NCBI RefSeq assembly: GCF_007971225.1
Contig: NZ_CP042435.1
Span: forward strand, 1,488,001 to 1,552,000
DNA from: Panacibacter ginsenosidivorans
GTDB taxonomy: Bacteria > Bacteroidota > Bacteroidia > Chitinophagales > Chitinophagaceae
Length of the DNA stretch: 64,000 nt
Direction: 5' to 3'
The notes beneath the pieces were generated by a model, which was not told the origin of the DNA, did not search any database, and saw only the letters and a list, made by a program, of their open reading frames with translations. This document shows positions 36,201-44,733 of the stretch, in pieces (position 1 is the first letter of the stretch; each line of letters begins with the position of its first letter). Position numbers and translations under genes: made by a program.

Positions 36201-37589
36201 TGTACCTGTAACTGCCCCTAAACAATTATCCGTTGTGATGGGTACTGTTACTGTAGCTTCACATTCTCCTGTAACATCGGCAAGTGTCGGAACAACGGGT
36301 GCTGTTACATCATCTATCACTACATTCTGATCAGCATGGCTTACATTACCGTTGTCATCATCAAATGTCCAATGTATTACATGTGTACCCTGTGTGCTAT
36401 AGCTTAGTGCATCACTTGTTGTTCCTGTAACTGTCCCTGCACAATTATCCGTTGTGGTGGGTGCAGTTACTGTAGCTTCACATTCTCCTGTAACATCGGC
36501 AAGTGTCGGAACAACGGGTGCTGTTATATCTTTTACAATGACCGTTTGGCTCTGATGACTTATATTGCCATTACCATCATCATAATTCCAATTTATTGTA
36601 TAGGTGCCTTGATTAGTGTAAGTTAATGCATCACTTGTTGTTCCTGTAATACTGCCAACGCAATCGTCTGTTGCTGTTGGTGCAGTCGATACCGTTACTG
36701 AACATTCACCAGTTGCATTTGGCAACGCTACAACATTTGGCACAGGAGCATTATTATCTAAAACAGCTGTTGTTGGATTTGCAGTAGGATTTGCACCGCC
36801 TCCGGAACAATTAATTGCGGTGCGAGCTTTGGAAAGCCAGGTACTGGATCCAGAAGATGGCGCAATGACATCAATACTAAAAACGACCTGATTGTTTGAG
36901 CTACCTGAAATCCTATCCCCACTCGTATTTGCCTGCACACTAATTGTAGGAGTGCCTGAAACAGTAATTATTGATATATTCCAATTAAACCCACTTGAGG
37001 ATATAATAGTTGGATTGGCAGGTGATATATAACCTGTAGGAATATCCACCCGTATGCATCCAACTTGAGTAGATCCAGTACTGGTTGCAGTAAATTTTAA
37101 GGTAACTTTTTTACCAGGGCACAATGTCGTTGTAGGTAACGCTATAGTCCAATCAATTGCGTCCGTAAAAAAGCATTCCGCATGCAGTCCTGAACTTTGT
37201 CCATCAGCAGTAGCACGCAAAGTAGAACCAACACAATCATCTTCACAGACATGCCAAGTGGCTGTAAAATTTCCATTTTCATCCACATTTACTTCCCATG
37301 GCTGATGGTCTTCTCCACCATCTGACGTGCCGTCGTAATGCAAAACCTGCAGCACAACAGTTTCTCCGGGCTGAAAACCGCTACCAGTGAGGGTTGCGGT
37401 AGTACCTGGTGCGTAATCAACCTGGTCACTTATTATCGTTGCTGCGCCTGATTGTGCCCAGGCATAGTTGCTCATAAATGAAAATAATACCAATATAAAG
37501 ATGGACATGATGCGCATCATAAACCGGTAGGCGTTATTTTGTGCTGATTGTTTTCCAATTGGCAAACAACTTAGGGTAGAATTATTCAT
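33243..37589 (-). CDS. Giant T9SS-secreted HYR/Ig-like repeat protein, adhesin-like
   Basis: 1448 residues from the ATG at 37589; a TTG two codons upstream is less likely. The signal peptide core is MMRIMSIFILVLFSF, cleaved after AWAQ (about 46). An N-terminal beta domain (VDYAPGTTATLTGSGF) precedes one diverged and nine near-identical 73-74-residue repeats (about 350-1010), each TAPVVPTLADVTGEC...DNC..VTGTTSDALSYSTQGTHVIHWTFDDGNGN. A HYR-like domain (about 1012-1085), a SprB-like segment (GGTAPYTGTGLFTNGAGSYSYTVTD), a cysteine-rich part and a T9SS sorting domain (about 1365-1448) follow. Paired cysteines in every repeat suggest one disulphide each. Likely a surface filament or adhesin. Confidence 0.9.
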   Translation of the reverse strand: MNNSTLSCLPIGKQSAQNNAYRFMMRIMSIFILVLFSFMSNYAWAQSGAATIISDQVDYAPGTTATLTGSGFQPGETVVLQVLHYDGTSDGGEDHQPWEVNVDENGNFTATWHVCEDDCVGSTLRATADGQSSGLHAECFFTDAIDWTIALPTTTLCPGKKVTLKFTATSTGSTQVGCIRVDIPTGYISPANPTIISSSGFNWNISIITVSGTPTISVQANTSGDRISGSSNNQVVFSIDVIAPSSGSSTWLSKARTAINCSGGGANPTANPTTAVLDNNAPVPNVVALPNATGECSVTVSTAPTATDDCVGSITGTTSDALTYTNQGTYTINWNYDDGNGNISHQSQTVIVKDITAPVVPTLADVTGECEATVTAPTTTDNCAGTVTGTTSDALSYSTQGTHVIHWTFDDDNGNVSHADQNVVIDDVTAPVVPTLADVTGECEATVTVPITTDNCLGAVTGTTSDALSYSTQGTHVIHWTFDDGNGNVSHADQNVVIDDITAPVVPTLADVTGECSATASTAPTTTDNCAGTVTGTTSDALSYSTQGTHVIHWTFDDGNGNVSHADQNVVIDDITAPVVPTLADVTGECEATVTAPTTTDNCAGTVTGTTSDALSYSTQGTHVIHWTFDDGNGNVSHADQNVVIDDITAPVVPTLADVTGECEATASTATTTDNCVGAVTGTTSDALSYSTQGTHVIHWTFDDGNGNVSHADQNVVIDDITAPVVPTLADVTGECEATVTAPTTTDNCAGTVTGTTSDALSYSTQGTHVIHWTFDDGNGNVSHADQNVVIDDITAPVVPTLADVTGECEATASTATTTDNCAGTVTGTTSDALSYSTQGTHVIHWTFDDGNGNVSHADQNVVIDDITAPVVPTLADVTGECEATVTAPTTTDNCAGTVTGTTSDALSYSTQGTHVIHWTFDDGNGNVSHADQNVVIDDITAPVVPTLADVTGECEATASTATTTDNCAGTVTGTTSDALSYSTQGTHVIHWTFDDGNGNSTSANQNVIVHDVTEPAITSLPNIYLSACTNTATWSVPSFNDNCTGATIAQTAGPASGSAFDNGTTTIITYTVTDIGGNQKSCSFTITRAPAFVASSSSTAILCNGGNSTITISATGGTAPYTGTGLFTNGAGSYSYTVTDANGCTSTTTGTITQPTALTATCNLSNTDLYYGYTGDQTTVFSVKPSGGTGPYTVVITMNRALKCNQINDAGDENWIGSAGVNTIGTSCPLYPDSTHGPSPVSTKTITAAGDSAYVKLTLLADANITAIITDANGCVTTCTKHIHADDVRCFGGKSGVVKVTLCHKTGSAKNPCVTICVDEDAVAEHLAHGDFLGKCTADCLPPASVSSTAASITYTGTKIVDPTTEKLNVKILPNPATSVFTLVMQSNSNEPVEIVVADMYGKKLYQIKGSITDTYKFGNNFASGMYIVRVMQGLKTQTVKVIKTKG
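34560..36530 (-). repeat. Nine tandem 219-bp repeats with a 438-bp higher-order period
   Basis: Units of 73 codons (one has 74). The six units nearest the 3' end alternate between a VTAPTTT and a STATTT form, giving three copies of a two-unit block. DNA markers alternate in step (ACAGGTGCTG versus ACGGGTGCTG at about 34754, 34979, 35198, 35417, 35636 and 35855). Confidence 0.9.
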
Positions 37590-38138
37590 ATACAATAGTT
37601 TTGAATGCTGATAAAAAAAAGATAATACTTGTAAAAAATATAGAAGGAAATAAAGATGGATATCGTCTCTGTTTTTCTACGTAAAAACAAACAGCATAGC
37701 TTGATCCGGGTATGAGTACTACAATCATTAGGTGCAGGTTTTAAAGGGCCCCATGTTTAAAATAGTGAATATACACAGGCACAAAAAATCATCAGTGCAA
37801 ACTGGATACATGCCTATTATATCAGCTATGGCTTTTCAAAAAATATCAGCATTCTAAAAATAGCCGGAAGGGAAAATTCGGGTAACGGATTTTTCTCGTT
37901 CCAGGGTTTTCAAGGTGAGTTTTCAACGGGAAGCTTTTTCTGGTCTGGATAACGAACTTAAATAAGTTTTTTTTAACATCCTAATCTTTCAGGGAAAATT
38001 AATCGTTGGATAATGTTGAACAAATGAAGATGAATTGTATGAACTATATGAATTATGAGAATCAATGAAGACAAGTGATCATGCAACCAGATGATTAATG
38101 CTTTGCAGTTTCTCTTTGCTGCCATAAAAGAAGAACCC

Positions 38139-38195
38139 TGAAGTGAGTGACACAACAGGAGATGCTATAAAATACAAAAGCCGGGTACATAAAAA
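38139..38195 (+). repeat. Single intergenic half-site (GTG type)
   Basis: TGAAGTGAGTGACACAAC at 38139-38156; outer box GCCGGGTACATAAAAA (38180-38195) faces the guaB stop. Confidence 0.8.
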
Positions 38196-38213
38196 TTAAT
38201 TTACATACCCGGC
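38180..38213 (-). terminator. Hairpin after guaB formed with the repeat's outer box
   Basis: GCCGGGTA (38180-38187) pairs with TACCCGGC (38206-38213) around an AT-rich loop; weak T run (TTTTGTATTTT) on the minus strand. Shows that an outer box can be recruited into a terminator-like hairpin. Confidence 0.55.
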
Positions 38214-38248
38214 ACTTTATATACTTTATCTGCGCTATATACTTCAAT

Positions 38249-39748
38249 CTAGCTCCTGCTGTAATTAGGTGCTTCTTTTGTGATCTCAATATCATGTGCA
38301 TGGCTTTCACGCATACCTGCATTGGTGATCTTTACAAAAGTGGATTGCTGTAATGCATTGATATCTTTTGCACCGCAATAACCCATACCTGCACGCAGAC
38401 CGCCAACAAACTGCGCCACCACCTCACTTAGATAACCTTTGTATGCCACACGGCCCTCGATGCCTTCGGGAACAAGTTTCTTGATGCCATCTTCCACATC
38501 CTGGAAATAACGGTCGCTGCTACCCTGCTGCATGGCACCAATACTGCCCATACCGCGGTATTCCTTGAATTTGCGCCCTTCGTAAATAATGGTATCACCA
38601 GGGCTTTCTTCCACGCCTGCAAATACACTACCCATCATTACGGTGCCTGCACCTGCTGCCAGTGCTTTTACCATATCACCGGTATAACGAATTCCACCAT
38701 CAGCAATCAGCGGAATGCCTTTCGGTTTCAATGCTGCAGCAACTTCCATAATGGCTGTAAGCTGCGGTACACCTGCTCCTGCTACAATACGGGTGGTGCA
38801 AATAGAACCCGGACCAATACCAACTTTTACAGCGTCTGCACCTGCCGCAACCAATGCCAATGCACCTGCCGCCGTAGCAATATTACCTGCAATGATCTGC
38901 AGGTCTCTGAAATTTTTTCTTAAGAGTTTTACAGAATCAATTACACCTTTCGTATGACCATGCGCACTATCGAGTGTTACAACATCCACACCTACTGTTT
39001 GCAATGCCTCTGCTCTTTCCAAAAGATCTTTGGTAATGCCAAGTGCTGCACCTGCCAATAATCTTCCCATACCATCTTTAACGGCATAAGGAAAATTACG
39101 GATCTGTAAAATATCCCGGTACGTAATAAGACCAATGAGTTTGCCCTGTTTATTTACCACGGGCAGTTTTTCAATTTTATACTGGCGCAGAATTTTTTCT
39201 GCCTTCTTCATATCTGTTCCCTGTGGTGCAGTAATAAGGTTCTGGGTGGTCATTACCTCTTTTACTTTGATGGCCTTATTGGTCTCAAAACGCAGGTCGC
39301 GGTTGGTAAGGATCCCAACCAGTATCCTGTTATTGTCAATAATAGGAATACCACCAATTTTATTTTCTTTCATCAGCCGCAGTGCATCACCAATAGTAGC
39401 ATCATCATGCAGTGTTACAGGGTCAACAATAAGTCCGCTTTCACTTCTTTTTACTTTACGTACCTGCTCTGCCTGTCTTTCAATACTCATGTTCTTGTGC
39501 AGCATACCGATACCGCCTTCTCTCGCAAGACCTATTGCAAGGTTTGCTTCAGTTACCGTATCCATGGCTGCAGAGAGCATGGGCACATTAAGTGTGAGCG
39601 CTTTTGTTAAACGTGACTGAATATTTACTTCTCTTGGTAAGACCTGGCTGTATGCGGGCATCAGCAATACATCATCGAAGGTGAGCCCTTCTCCAAAAAA
39701 TCTTGAACTGTTCGTCTTCTTACGTGGGGAATTAATTAGTGTTGCCAT
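38249..39748 (-). CDS. guaB: Inosine-5'-monophosphate dehydrogenase
   Basis: 499 residues from the ATG at 39748. A TIM-barrel is interrupted by a CBS pair (about 105-215, [15 protein letters not shown]...[11 protein letters not shown]). The catalytic loop GPGSICTTR contains Cys317. The flap segment [10 protein letters not shown] and the monovalent-cation site are recognisable. It oxidises IMP to XMP with NAD+, the first committed step of GMP synthesis, in the cytoplasm. It lies downstream of the acyl-CoA-binding-protein gene, but a repeat half-site and 241 bp separate them, so a separate promoter is likely. Confidence 0.96.
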   Translation of the reverse strand: MATLINSPRKKTNSSRFFGEGLTFDDVLLMPAYSQVLPREVNIQSRLTKALTLNVPMLSAAMDTVTEANLAIGLAREGGIGMLHKNMSIERQAEQVRKVKRSESGLIVDPVTLHDDATIGDALRLMKENKIGGIPIIDNNRILVGILTNRDLRFETNKAIKVKEVMTTQNLITAPQGTDMKKAEKILRQYKIEKLPVVNKQGKLIGLITYRDILQIRNFPYAVKDGMGRLLAGAALGITKDLLERAEALQTVGVDVVTLDSAHGHTKGVIDSVKLLRKNFRDLQIIAGNIATAAGALALVAAGADAVKVGIGPGSICTTRIVAGAGVPQLTAIMEVAAALKPKGIPLIADGGIRYTGDMVKALAAGAGTVMMGSVFAGVEESPGDTIIYEGRKFKEYRGMGSIGAMQQGSSDRYFQDVEDGIKKLVPEGIEGRVAYKGYLSEVVAQFVGGLRAGMGYCGAKDINALQQSTFVKITNAGMRESHAHDIEITKEAPNYSRS

Positions 39749-39881
39749 GTGCAAAGATAGCGTGGCAGGTAAATTGGTTCAAAATAATTTTTTGTAAATG
39801 GGCTGAAACTATTGACAGCACTGTGTTTGAGGATATTTTTTTATTTGATGTACTTAGCTTTTACAATACTATTAGGCTGAG

Positions 39882-39901
39882 GTTGTGTCACTCACTTGTA
39901 C
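39882..39901 (-). repeat. Single intergenic half-site (GTG type)
   Basis: GTTGTGTCACTCACTTGTAC, upstream of guaB; its outer box is not well preserved. Confidence 0.75.
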
Positions 39902-39989
39902 GGTTTAGTATGCCATGCAGTTGTTTTAAAACCGCCGAAACGGAGAGAAATTGTTTTCTCAATAACTTTGCGCCCCTGCGGTATAGCCA

Positions 39990-40250
39990 TTATCCCTTTA
40001 GCTTCTCAACAAGATCAACATAAGCTTTCATCGCCTCTTCTTTTGATTTACCCTTCAGTTCGCTCCATGCATTGAACTTTGCCTTACCTACAAAATCAAA
40101 TGCATTTGAAGGCGCTTTATCATCTGTTACATCACCTTCGGTGGATTGTTTGTACAAAGAATATAATTGCAGCAATACTTCATTGGAAGGTTTATCACCA
40201 AGCATTTTACTGTTGATAACTGCCTGTTCAAATAATTGTTGTAATTCCAT
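39990..40250 (-). CDS. Acyl-CoA-binding protein
   Basis: 86 residues from the ATG at 40250, the exact size of ACBPs. The family pattern is present: KMLGDKPSNEVLLQLYSLYKQST EGDV, then FDFVGKAKFNAWSELKGKSKEEAMKAYVDLVEKL in pieces, with the acyl-CoA-contacting Tyr/Lys residues. It binds medium- and long-chain acyl-CoA esters in the cytoplasm. Rare in most bacteria but frequent in Bacteroidota (from memory). Its start lies 32 bp from the stop of the upstream TPR-like gene, suggesting one transcript. Confidence 0.9.
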   Translation of the reverse strand: MELQQLFEQAVINSKMLGDKPSNEVLLQLYSLYKQSTEGDVTDDKAPSNAFDFVGKAKFNAWSELKGKSKEEAMKAYVDLVEKLKG

Positions 40251-40281
40251 AATGGTATAGATTTTTATAATGGTTTTGATA

Positions 40282-41034
40282 TTATTGTATTCCTTCGAGC
40301 ATTTTTTTACCTTCTTCTTTCCACGCTGCATCATCGGGTGTACGGTTGGGAAGCTTTACCAGTTTATTCAATACTTCCAGTTCAAGTGCAGGGCGGTCAG
40401 TATCTCTATATGCTTTAGCAAGATCAAGATAGTTTTGCACAAAATACATATCAAACTTTCTGCATTGCTCCATGTAGTAAATGGCACTATCCATATCTCC
40501 CTTTGGCAAACCTCCATATAAGGTTTTAACGGCTGCTTTTTTACCCCACGAAAGATTCGTCATTTCATAATGCCATTTACCCATTGTATAATTTGCTTTT
40601 GCATGGCCTGGGTTTAACAGTAAGGCTTTACCGGCATATAATTTTGATTGACGCACCCATGCAACTACTTGTTTATTTTCTTCTGCCACTTCGGTCATTT
40701 TAGCTGCAGCAAGTGACATAGCATAACTGGCATCTGCTTTAGTGGAATCTGCTGCATACGCTTTTTGTGCAAATGTTTGTGCCGCATTGAAATAAATGGT
40801 TTTTGCACTTTTATCTTTTTGTCTTGTACCAATAGCACAGTTTATTTCTGTACATTTTACCAGTGCCGTTATATTTTTTGTATCAAGTTCTGCAACCTGT
40901 GCATATTTTTTATAAGCCTCTGTCTCATTCAACTGCTTTTCATAATTGGATGCTTCTTTAAGTAAAATATTTATATCCTGTGCATGCAAAAAAGCAGAGC
41001 AAACAAAAAACAATGCGATCAGTATATACTTCAT
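40282..41034 (-). CDS. Secreted TPR-like helical repeat protein
   Basis: 250 residues with a signal peptide (about 1-18, AFLHAQ). The remainder is helical with TPR-like units: YKKYAQVAELDTKNITALVKC, ADSTKADASYAMSLAAAKM, AGKALLLNPGHAKANYTMGKWHY and LDLAKAYRDTDRPALELEVLNKL. It is similar to the regulator-of-microtubule-dynamics (RMD)-like TPR family found in bacteria and animals (from memory). Probably periplasmic, with a scaffold or binding role. Lies between folB and the ACBP gene on the same strand. Confidence 0.8.
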   Translation of the reverse strand: MKYILIALFFVCSAFLHAQDINILLKEASNYEKQLNETEAYKKYAQVAELDTKNITALVKCTEINCAIGTRQKDKSAKTIYFNAAQTFAQKAYAADSTKADASYAMSLAAAKMTEVAEENKQVVAWVRQSKLYAGKALLLNPGHAKANYTMGKWHYEMTNLSWGKKAAVKTLYGGLPKGDMDSAIYYMEQCRKFDMYFVQNYLDLAKAYRDTDRPALELEVLNKLVKLPNRTPDDAAWKEEGKKMLEGIQ

Positions 41035-41077
41035 GATTAATTACAAATTGAAAGATTATTCAATGTTGAATATTGGT

Positions 41078-41104
41078 TTTCACTTCTCACCTTTCACTTC
41101 TCAC
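41078..41104. repeat. Short direct repeat overlapping the folB stop
   Basis: TTTCACTTCTCAC at 41078-41090 and again at 41092-41104, followed by CTCACGATTC. The folB stop codon (41094-41096) lies inside the second copy. Confidence 0.75.
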
Positions 41105-41459
41105 TCTCACGATTCAACACACACTTCACACCAACACTTCCCTGGAATGCAATGATAGGCGGATTTAACTTGGTAACGCTTACACTTACCGTTTCTGCAT
41201 GTGAAAATTTCCTCAAAATTTCTGAAGCAATAAGACTGGCAACTGTTTCCAGTAACGGCTCAGGCTTTTGCATCAATTCATTGATAAGATTGTATACAAC
41301 GGTGTAATCTATTGTCTCATCTATATGTACAACAGGTAATTTTTTGGGCAGGTGCTGGATAGTTACATTTACTTCATAATCGCCACCGATCTTTTTTTCT
41401 TCTTTATACAAACCATGAAAAGCATGAAAACGTAATCCTGTTAATTCAATTGTAAGCAT
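41094..41459 (-). CDS. folB: Dihydroneopterin aldolase
   Basis: 121 residues, typical FolB length. TIELTGLRFHAFHGLYKEEKKIGGDYEVNV carries the conserved Glu/His segment; IDYTVVYNLINELM and LLETVASLIASEI carry the catalytic-site glutamate. It converts 7,8-dihydroneopterin to 6-hydroxymethyl-dihydropterin in folate synthesis and is cytoplasmic. The last residues (NRESEK) and the stop codon derive from a short repeat, so the natural C-terminus has been slightly rewritten. Confidence 0.92.
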   Translation of the reverse strand: MLTIELTGLRFHAFHGLYKEEKKIGGDYEVNVTIQHLPKKLPVVHIDETIDYTVVYNLINELMQKPEPLLETVASLIASEILRKFSHAETVSVSVTKLNPPIIAFQGSVGVKCVLNRESEK

Positions 41460-41558
41460 GCAGCAAATCTAAGCCGAAGCCCCCTAACCCTAAAATATTT
41501 TGAATTTTTACTGCCATAAACAGAACTGCATTAAAGTTGAAATGATAATAAAGCCCCG

Positions 41559-41615
41559 AAGTGTGCGACGCAACCAAAGCTTAATGGATAAATAAAAGCC
41601 TGGGCCATAAATATA
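41559..41615 (+). repeat. Single intergenic half-site (GCG type)
   Basis: AAGTGTGCGACGCAAC at 41559-41574; outer box GCCTGGGCCATAAA. Here the box faces a gene start (41669), not a stop. Confidence 0.8.
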
Positions 41616-41639
41616 TTCATACTTGTTTTCGGCATTAAT

Positions 41640-41647
41640 TATCTTTA
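41640..41647 (+). promoter_or_regulatory. -7-like box TATCTTTA
   Basis: Matches TAnnTTTG except for the last base, 21 bp before the ATG at 41669. Confidence 0.35.
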
Positions 41648-41668
41648 GCTATACTACAACGATTTGTC

Positions 41669-43015
41669 ATGAAGAAAAGAACATTTTTAAAATTAACTTC
41701 TGCACTGATGACTGCTCCTATAATATTGCCGCTTGTATCGTGGCTGCCTGGTGATAAACTAAAGAACTGGGCAGGTAATCTTACCTATAGTACGGATAAA
41801 GTTTATTATCCTGCATCAGTTACCGAAGTACAGGAACTGGTGAAAAAATATGATAAACTGAAAGTGCTTGGCACACGTCATTGCTTTAACGATATCGCAG
41901 ACAGCAAAGACAATCTTGTTTCCACCAAACAATTAAATAAGATCATATCGCTTGAGGAAGATGCAAAAACGGTAACAGTGGAAGCCGGTATAAAATACGG
42001 TGAGCTTGCTCCATACCTTGACAGCAAAGGTTTTGCGCTGCACAATCTTGCATCGCTGCCACATATTTCTGTGGCAGGTGCCATTACAACTGCAACGCAT
42101 GGCTCTGGTGTAAAGAATGGTAATCTTTCTACCGCTGTTGCTGCTATAGAATTTGTAAGTGCGGATGGAACATTACATAATCTGTCTAAGACAAAAGATG
42201 GTGAAAGATTTAATGCGGCTGTTGTTGGTCTTGGTGCAATTGGCGTACTCACAAAAGTTACCCTGAACCTTGTGCCCACATTTACCATGCGGCAATATGT
42301 GTATGAACAATTGCCCATGGCTGTATTAAATGAACATTTTGAAGAGATCGTTGCTGCAGGTTACAGTGTAAGTCTTTTTACAGATTGGCAATCAGGAAAT
42401 ATAAATGAAGTATGGATCAAAACAAAAGATGGTGATGAAATGAAGTTTGATCCTAAAGCTGATTTCTTTGGTGCTAAAGCAGCTACAAAAAATATGCATC
42501 CTATTGCTGCATTATCTGCCGAGAATTGTACTGAACAAATGGGTGTTTCCGGGCCATGGTATGAAAGACTGCCTCATTTTAAAATGGGTTTTACACCAAG
42601 CAGTGGTGTAGAATTGCAGGCTGAATATTTTATTCCTAAACAACATGCAGTAGAAGCCATTTTTGCAATTGCAAAGCTTGGTAAAGAAATAGGACCGCAT
42701 CTTTTTATTACCGAGATCCGTACTATGGCAGCAGATGATCTTTGGATGAGCCCCTGTTATAAACAGGATTCCGTTACTATACATTTTACTTTAAAGCAGG
42801 AAATTCCTGAAGTAATGAATTTGTTACCGGTTATTGAAAAAGCATTAGAGCCTTTCAAAGCTAAACCCCATTGGGGTAAGTTGTTTACGCATACGCATGC
42901 GCAACTTGCAAACCGTCATAAAAAAATGCATGCATTTGTTGGAACATTGAAAGATTATGACCCCAAAGGAAAATTCAGGAATGCATTTCTGGACAGGAAT
43001 ATTTATGGTGTATAA
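41669..43015 (+). CDS. FAD-linked sugar/alditol oxidase (D-arabinono-lactone oxidase-like)
   Basis: 448 residues. The N-terminus KKRTFLKLTSALMTAPIILPLVSW resembles a Tat or Sec signal (KR rather than RR), so export is possible. An FAD-binding domain (about 40-215) has GTRHCFNDI, where the histidine is the usual covalent FAD site of alditol oxidases, and GAITTATHGSG. The C-terminal ALO domain contains HPHWGK-like KPHWGKLF and ends DYDPKGKFRNAFL. Such enzymes oxidise alditols or aldonolactones with O2, releasing H2O2. Xylitol or another sugar alcohol is a guess. A single half-site repeat lies upstream. Confidence 0.87.
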   Translation: MKKRTFLKLTSALMTAPIILPLVSWLPGDKLKNWAGNLTYSTDKVYYPASVTEVQELVKKYDKLKVLGTRHCFNDIADSKDNLVSTKQLNKIISLEEDAKTVTVEAGIKYGELAPYLDSKGFALHNLASLPHISVAGAITTATHGSGVKNGNLSTAVAAIEFVSADGTLHNLSKTKDGERFNAAVVGLGAIGVLTKVTLNLVPTFTMRQYVYEQLPMAVLNEHFEEIVAAGYSVSLFTDWQSGNINEVWIKTKDGDEMKFDPKADFFGAKAATKNMHPIAALSAENCTEQMGVSGPWYERLPHFKMGFTPSSGVELQAEYFIPKQHAVEAIFAIAKLGKEIGPHLFITEIRTMAADDLWMSPCYKQDSVTIHFTLKQEIPEVMNLLPVIEKALEPFKAKPHWGKLFTHTHAQLANRHKKMHAFVGTLKDYDPKGKFRNAFLDRNIYGV

Positions 43016-43038
43016 TATTTGGGCGGAGATTTCCGGCG

Positions 43039-43392
43039 TTACGCATCCAGCAATACAAAAGAGTTTTTAAACGCATCAAATTGCTTCCTGAAATCATTAT
43101 AGCGCTTCTCTAAAACCACATGTAATTCTTTTTCGTTCTTTTCCTTTTCAGTATTTACTTCTTCTTTTGTAAGCGCTGCAATATCCATTTTACGAAGATG
43201 CATTTCATGCTTTAATTCATCGATCGTTTTCCTGAAACCTGCGAATTGTTGCTTATAATTATTAACGGCATTTGCTGTTGTTGGCTCGTGTCTTGATTGC
43301 AGTTCAGCAAGATGATCATCAAAGATGCGTAATACACTTATGTCTTCATTCATTTCAGCTATCCAGAGGCGGTAACGCAAATGTAATTTCAT
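43039..43392 (-). CDS. Hypothetical coiled-coil protein
   Basis: 117 residues if started at MKLHLRYRLWIAEM (43392); a longer form from 43470 would add 26 residues with no obvious conservation and start almost at the trxB terminator. Highly charged and helical (ELQSRHEPTTANAVNNYK, ALTKEEVNTEKEKNEKELH), a likely coiled coil in the cytoplasm. No family recognised. It follows trxB but a strong terminator separates them. Its stop is 24 bp from the stop of the convergent oxidase gene. Confidence 0.65.
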   Translation of the reverse strand: MKLHLRYRLWIAEMNEDISVLRIFDDHLAELQSRHEPTTANAVNNYKQQFAGFRKTIDELKHEMHLRKMDIAALTKEEVNTEKEKNEKELHVVLEKRYNDFRKQFDAFKNSFVLLDA

Positions 43393-43493
43393 CAGGTAAA
43401 GAGTGCCAGGCATATGCAATGGTTTTATTCCTATCAAATTTAGTGGAATGCTTATTAATCCAGTCACCATTTAAGAAAAATAATACCTGCAAT

Positions 43494-43526
43494 AAAAAAG
43501 CAGCCTTTTACCCGGCTGCTTTTTTA
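43494..43526. terminator. Bidirectional terminator after trxB
   Basis: AAAAAAGCAGCC (43494-43505) pairs with GGCTGCTTTTTT (43514-43525) around an 8-base loop, 20 bp past the trxB stop. Confidence 0.85.
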
Positions 43527-43545
43527 TTATAAATGTGTTTCTTCT

Positions 43546-44499
43546 TTATACTACGCCTTTGGCGCTTAAATATCTTTCTGCATCCAAAGCAGCCATACAA
43601 CCACTGCCCGCGGCGGTTACCGCCTGGCGATAAATTTTATCCTGCACATCTCCTGCCGCAAATACACCTTCAATATTTGTTTTGGAGGTGCCTGGTATTG
43701 TTTTTATATATCCGGCTTCATCCATATCTATCCACGGTTTAAAGATGCCACTGTTGGGTTCATGACCAATGGCAACAAAGAATGCGCTTACAGGAATTGT
43801 TTGCTCTTCTCCTGTCTTATTGTTCTTTATACGTACACCTTCCGTTTTTGTTTCACCAACCACTTCCAGCGTTTCCGAATTCCAGTAAACTTTTATGTTC
43901 GGTGTTGCCTTTACACGATCCTGCATTACTTTACTGGCACGCATGCCATGTTCATCTTTGCGAACGATCATGTGCACATTGGTTGCAAGTTTTGAAAGAT
44001 ACAATGCTTCTTCACAAGCAGTATCACCTGCACCAACAATAGCAACTTCTTTACCCCGAAAAAAGAAACCATCGCAAACAGCACAGGCACTAACGCCATA
44101 ACCATTTAAACGTTGCTCACTTTCCAGGCCAAGCCATTTTGCAGAGGCGCCTGTTGAAATAATTACGGCATCAGCTTCTATCCATTTCTCTTCATCTATC
44201 TGTACTTTATGTACAGGGCCTGTAAAATCAACAGCCGTTGCAATACCATAACGCACATCTGTACCCATGCGCATAGCCTGCTTTTCAAAGTGCACCATCA
44301 TTTCGGGCCCTTGCACACCATCAGCATAGCCGGGATAATTTTCCACTTCTGTTGTTATCGTTAATTGCCCGCCGGGCTGGATACCCTGGTATAAAACCGG
44401 GTGCATGTTTGCTCTTGCAGCATAGATAGCTGCAGTATAACCTGCAGGCCCTGAGCCTATAATCAAACAATGAACTTTTTCTGTTGCAGCATTTTCCAT
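43546..44499 (-). CDS. trxB: Thioredoxin reductase
   Basis: 317 residues. FAD motif GSGPAG (15-20), redox motif CAVC (Cys139, Cys142), NADP motif GAGDTACEEA (156-165) and the C-terminal FAD segment GVFAAGDVQD are all present. It transfers electrons from NADPH to thioredoxin in the cytoplasm. A mixed-type paired repeat lies in the region before its start. Ordinary length and full motif set, so function is secure. Confidence 0.96.
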   Translation of the reverse strand: MENAATEKVHCLIIGSGPAGYTAAIYAARANMHPVLYQGIQPGGQLTITTEVENYPGYADGVQGPEMMVHFEKQAMRMGTDVRYGIATAVDFTGPVHKVQIDEEKWIEADAVIISTGASAKWLGLESEQRLNGYGVSACAVCDGFFFRGKEVAIVGAGDTACEEALYLSKLATNVHMIVRKDEHGMRASKVMQDRVKATPNIKVYWNSETLEVVGETKTEGVRIKNNKTGEEQTIPVSAFFVAIGHEPNSGIFKPWIDMDEAGYIKTIPGTSKTNIEGVFAAGDVQDKIYRQAVTAAGSGCMAALDAERYLSAKGVV

Positions 44500-44540
44500 A
44501 CCTGTTGTCTTAATAATTTTTTGTTTACAAACTTTTATTC

Positions 44541-44656
44541 ATCCGTCATCTCCGTTGTGTCACTCACTGGTACGCTTTGTTCATAAATGAACAGAATGCT
44601 GAAGAGTGCGACGCAACGAAAGCTTAGTCAGGAACTAAAGTTGGGTACATAAATAT
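44541..44656. repeat. Paired intergenic repeat element (GTG/GCG mixed)
   Basis: Cores at 44554-44573 (GTGTCAC type) and 44599-44616 (GCG type), a short 25-bp interior containing GTTCATAAATGAAC, and right outer box GTTGGGTACATAAA. Lies between the DUF4249 stop and the trxB start. Confidence 0.8.
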
Positions 44657-44733
44657 TCTTACTCAACTCTTCTAAAGACGTGCAAAGTTAAGTTCGTCTT
44701 ACATAATAAAGTGTTAGTAAAAAAACACCTGCA

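Larger units (their letters stand above)
37590..38248. other. 659-bp intergenic region
   Basis: No coding-like frame was found. It holds the promoter of the large repeat protein (not identified), a GTG-type half-site at 38139-38156, and a strong GCCGGGTA/TACCCGGC hairpin at 38180-38213. Confidence 0.5.

Noticed and set aside
34560-36530. Tandem repeats as CRISPR or satellite DNA
   Set aside because: The units are 73 codons, in frame, within a secreted protein with signal peptide and sorting domain.
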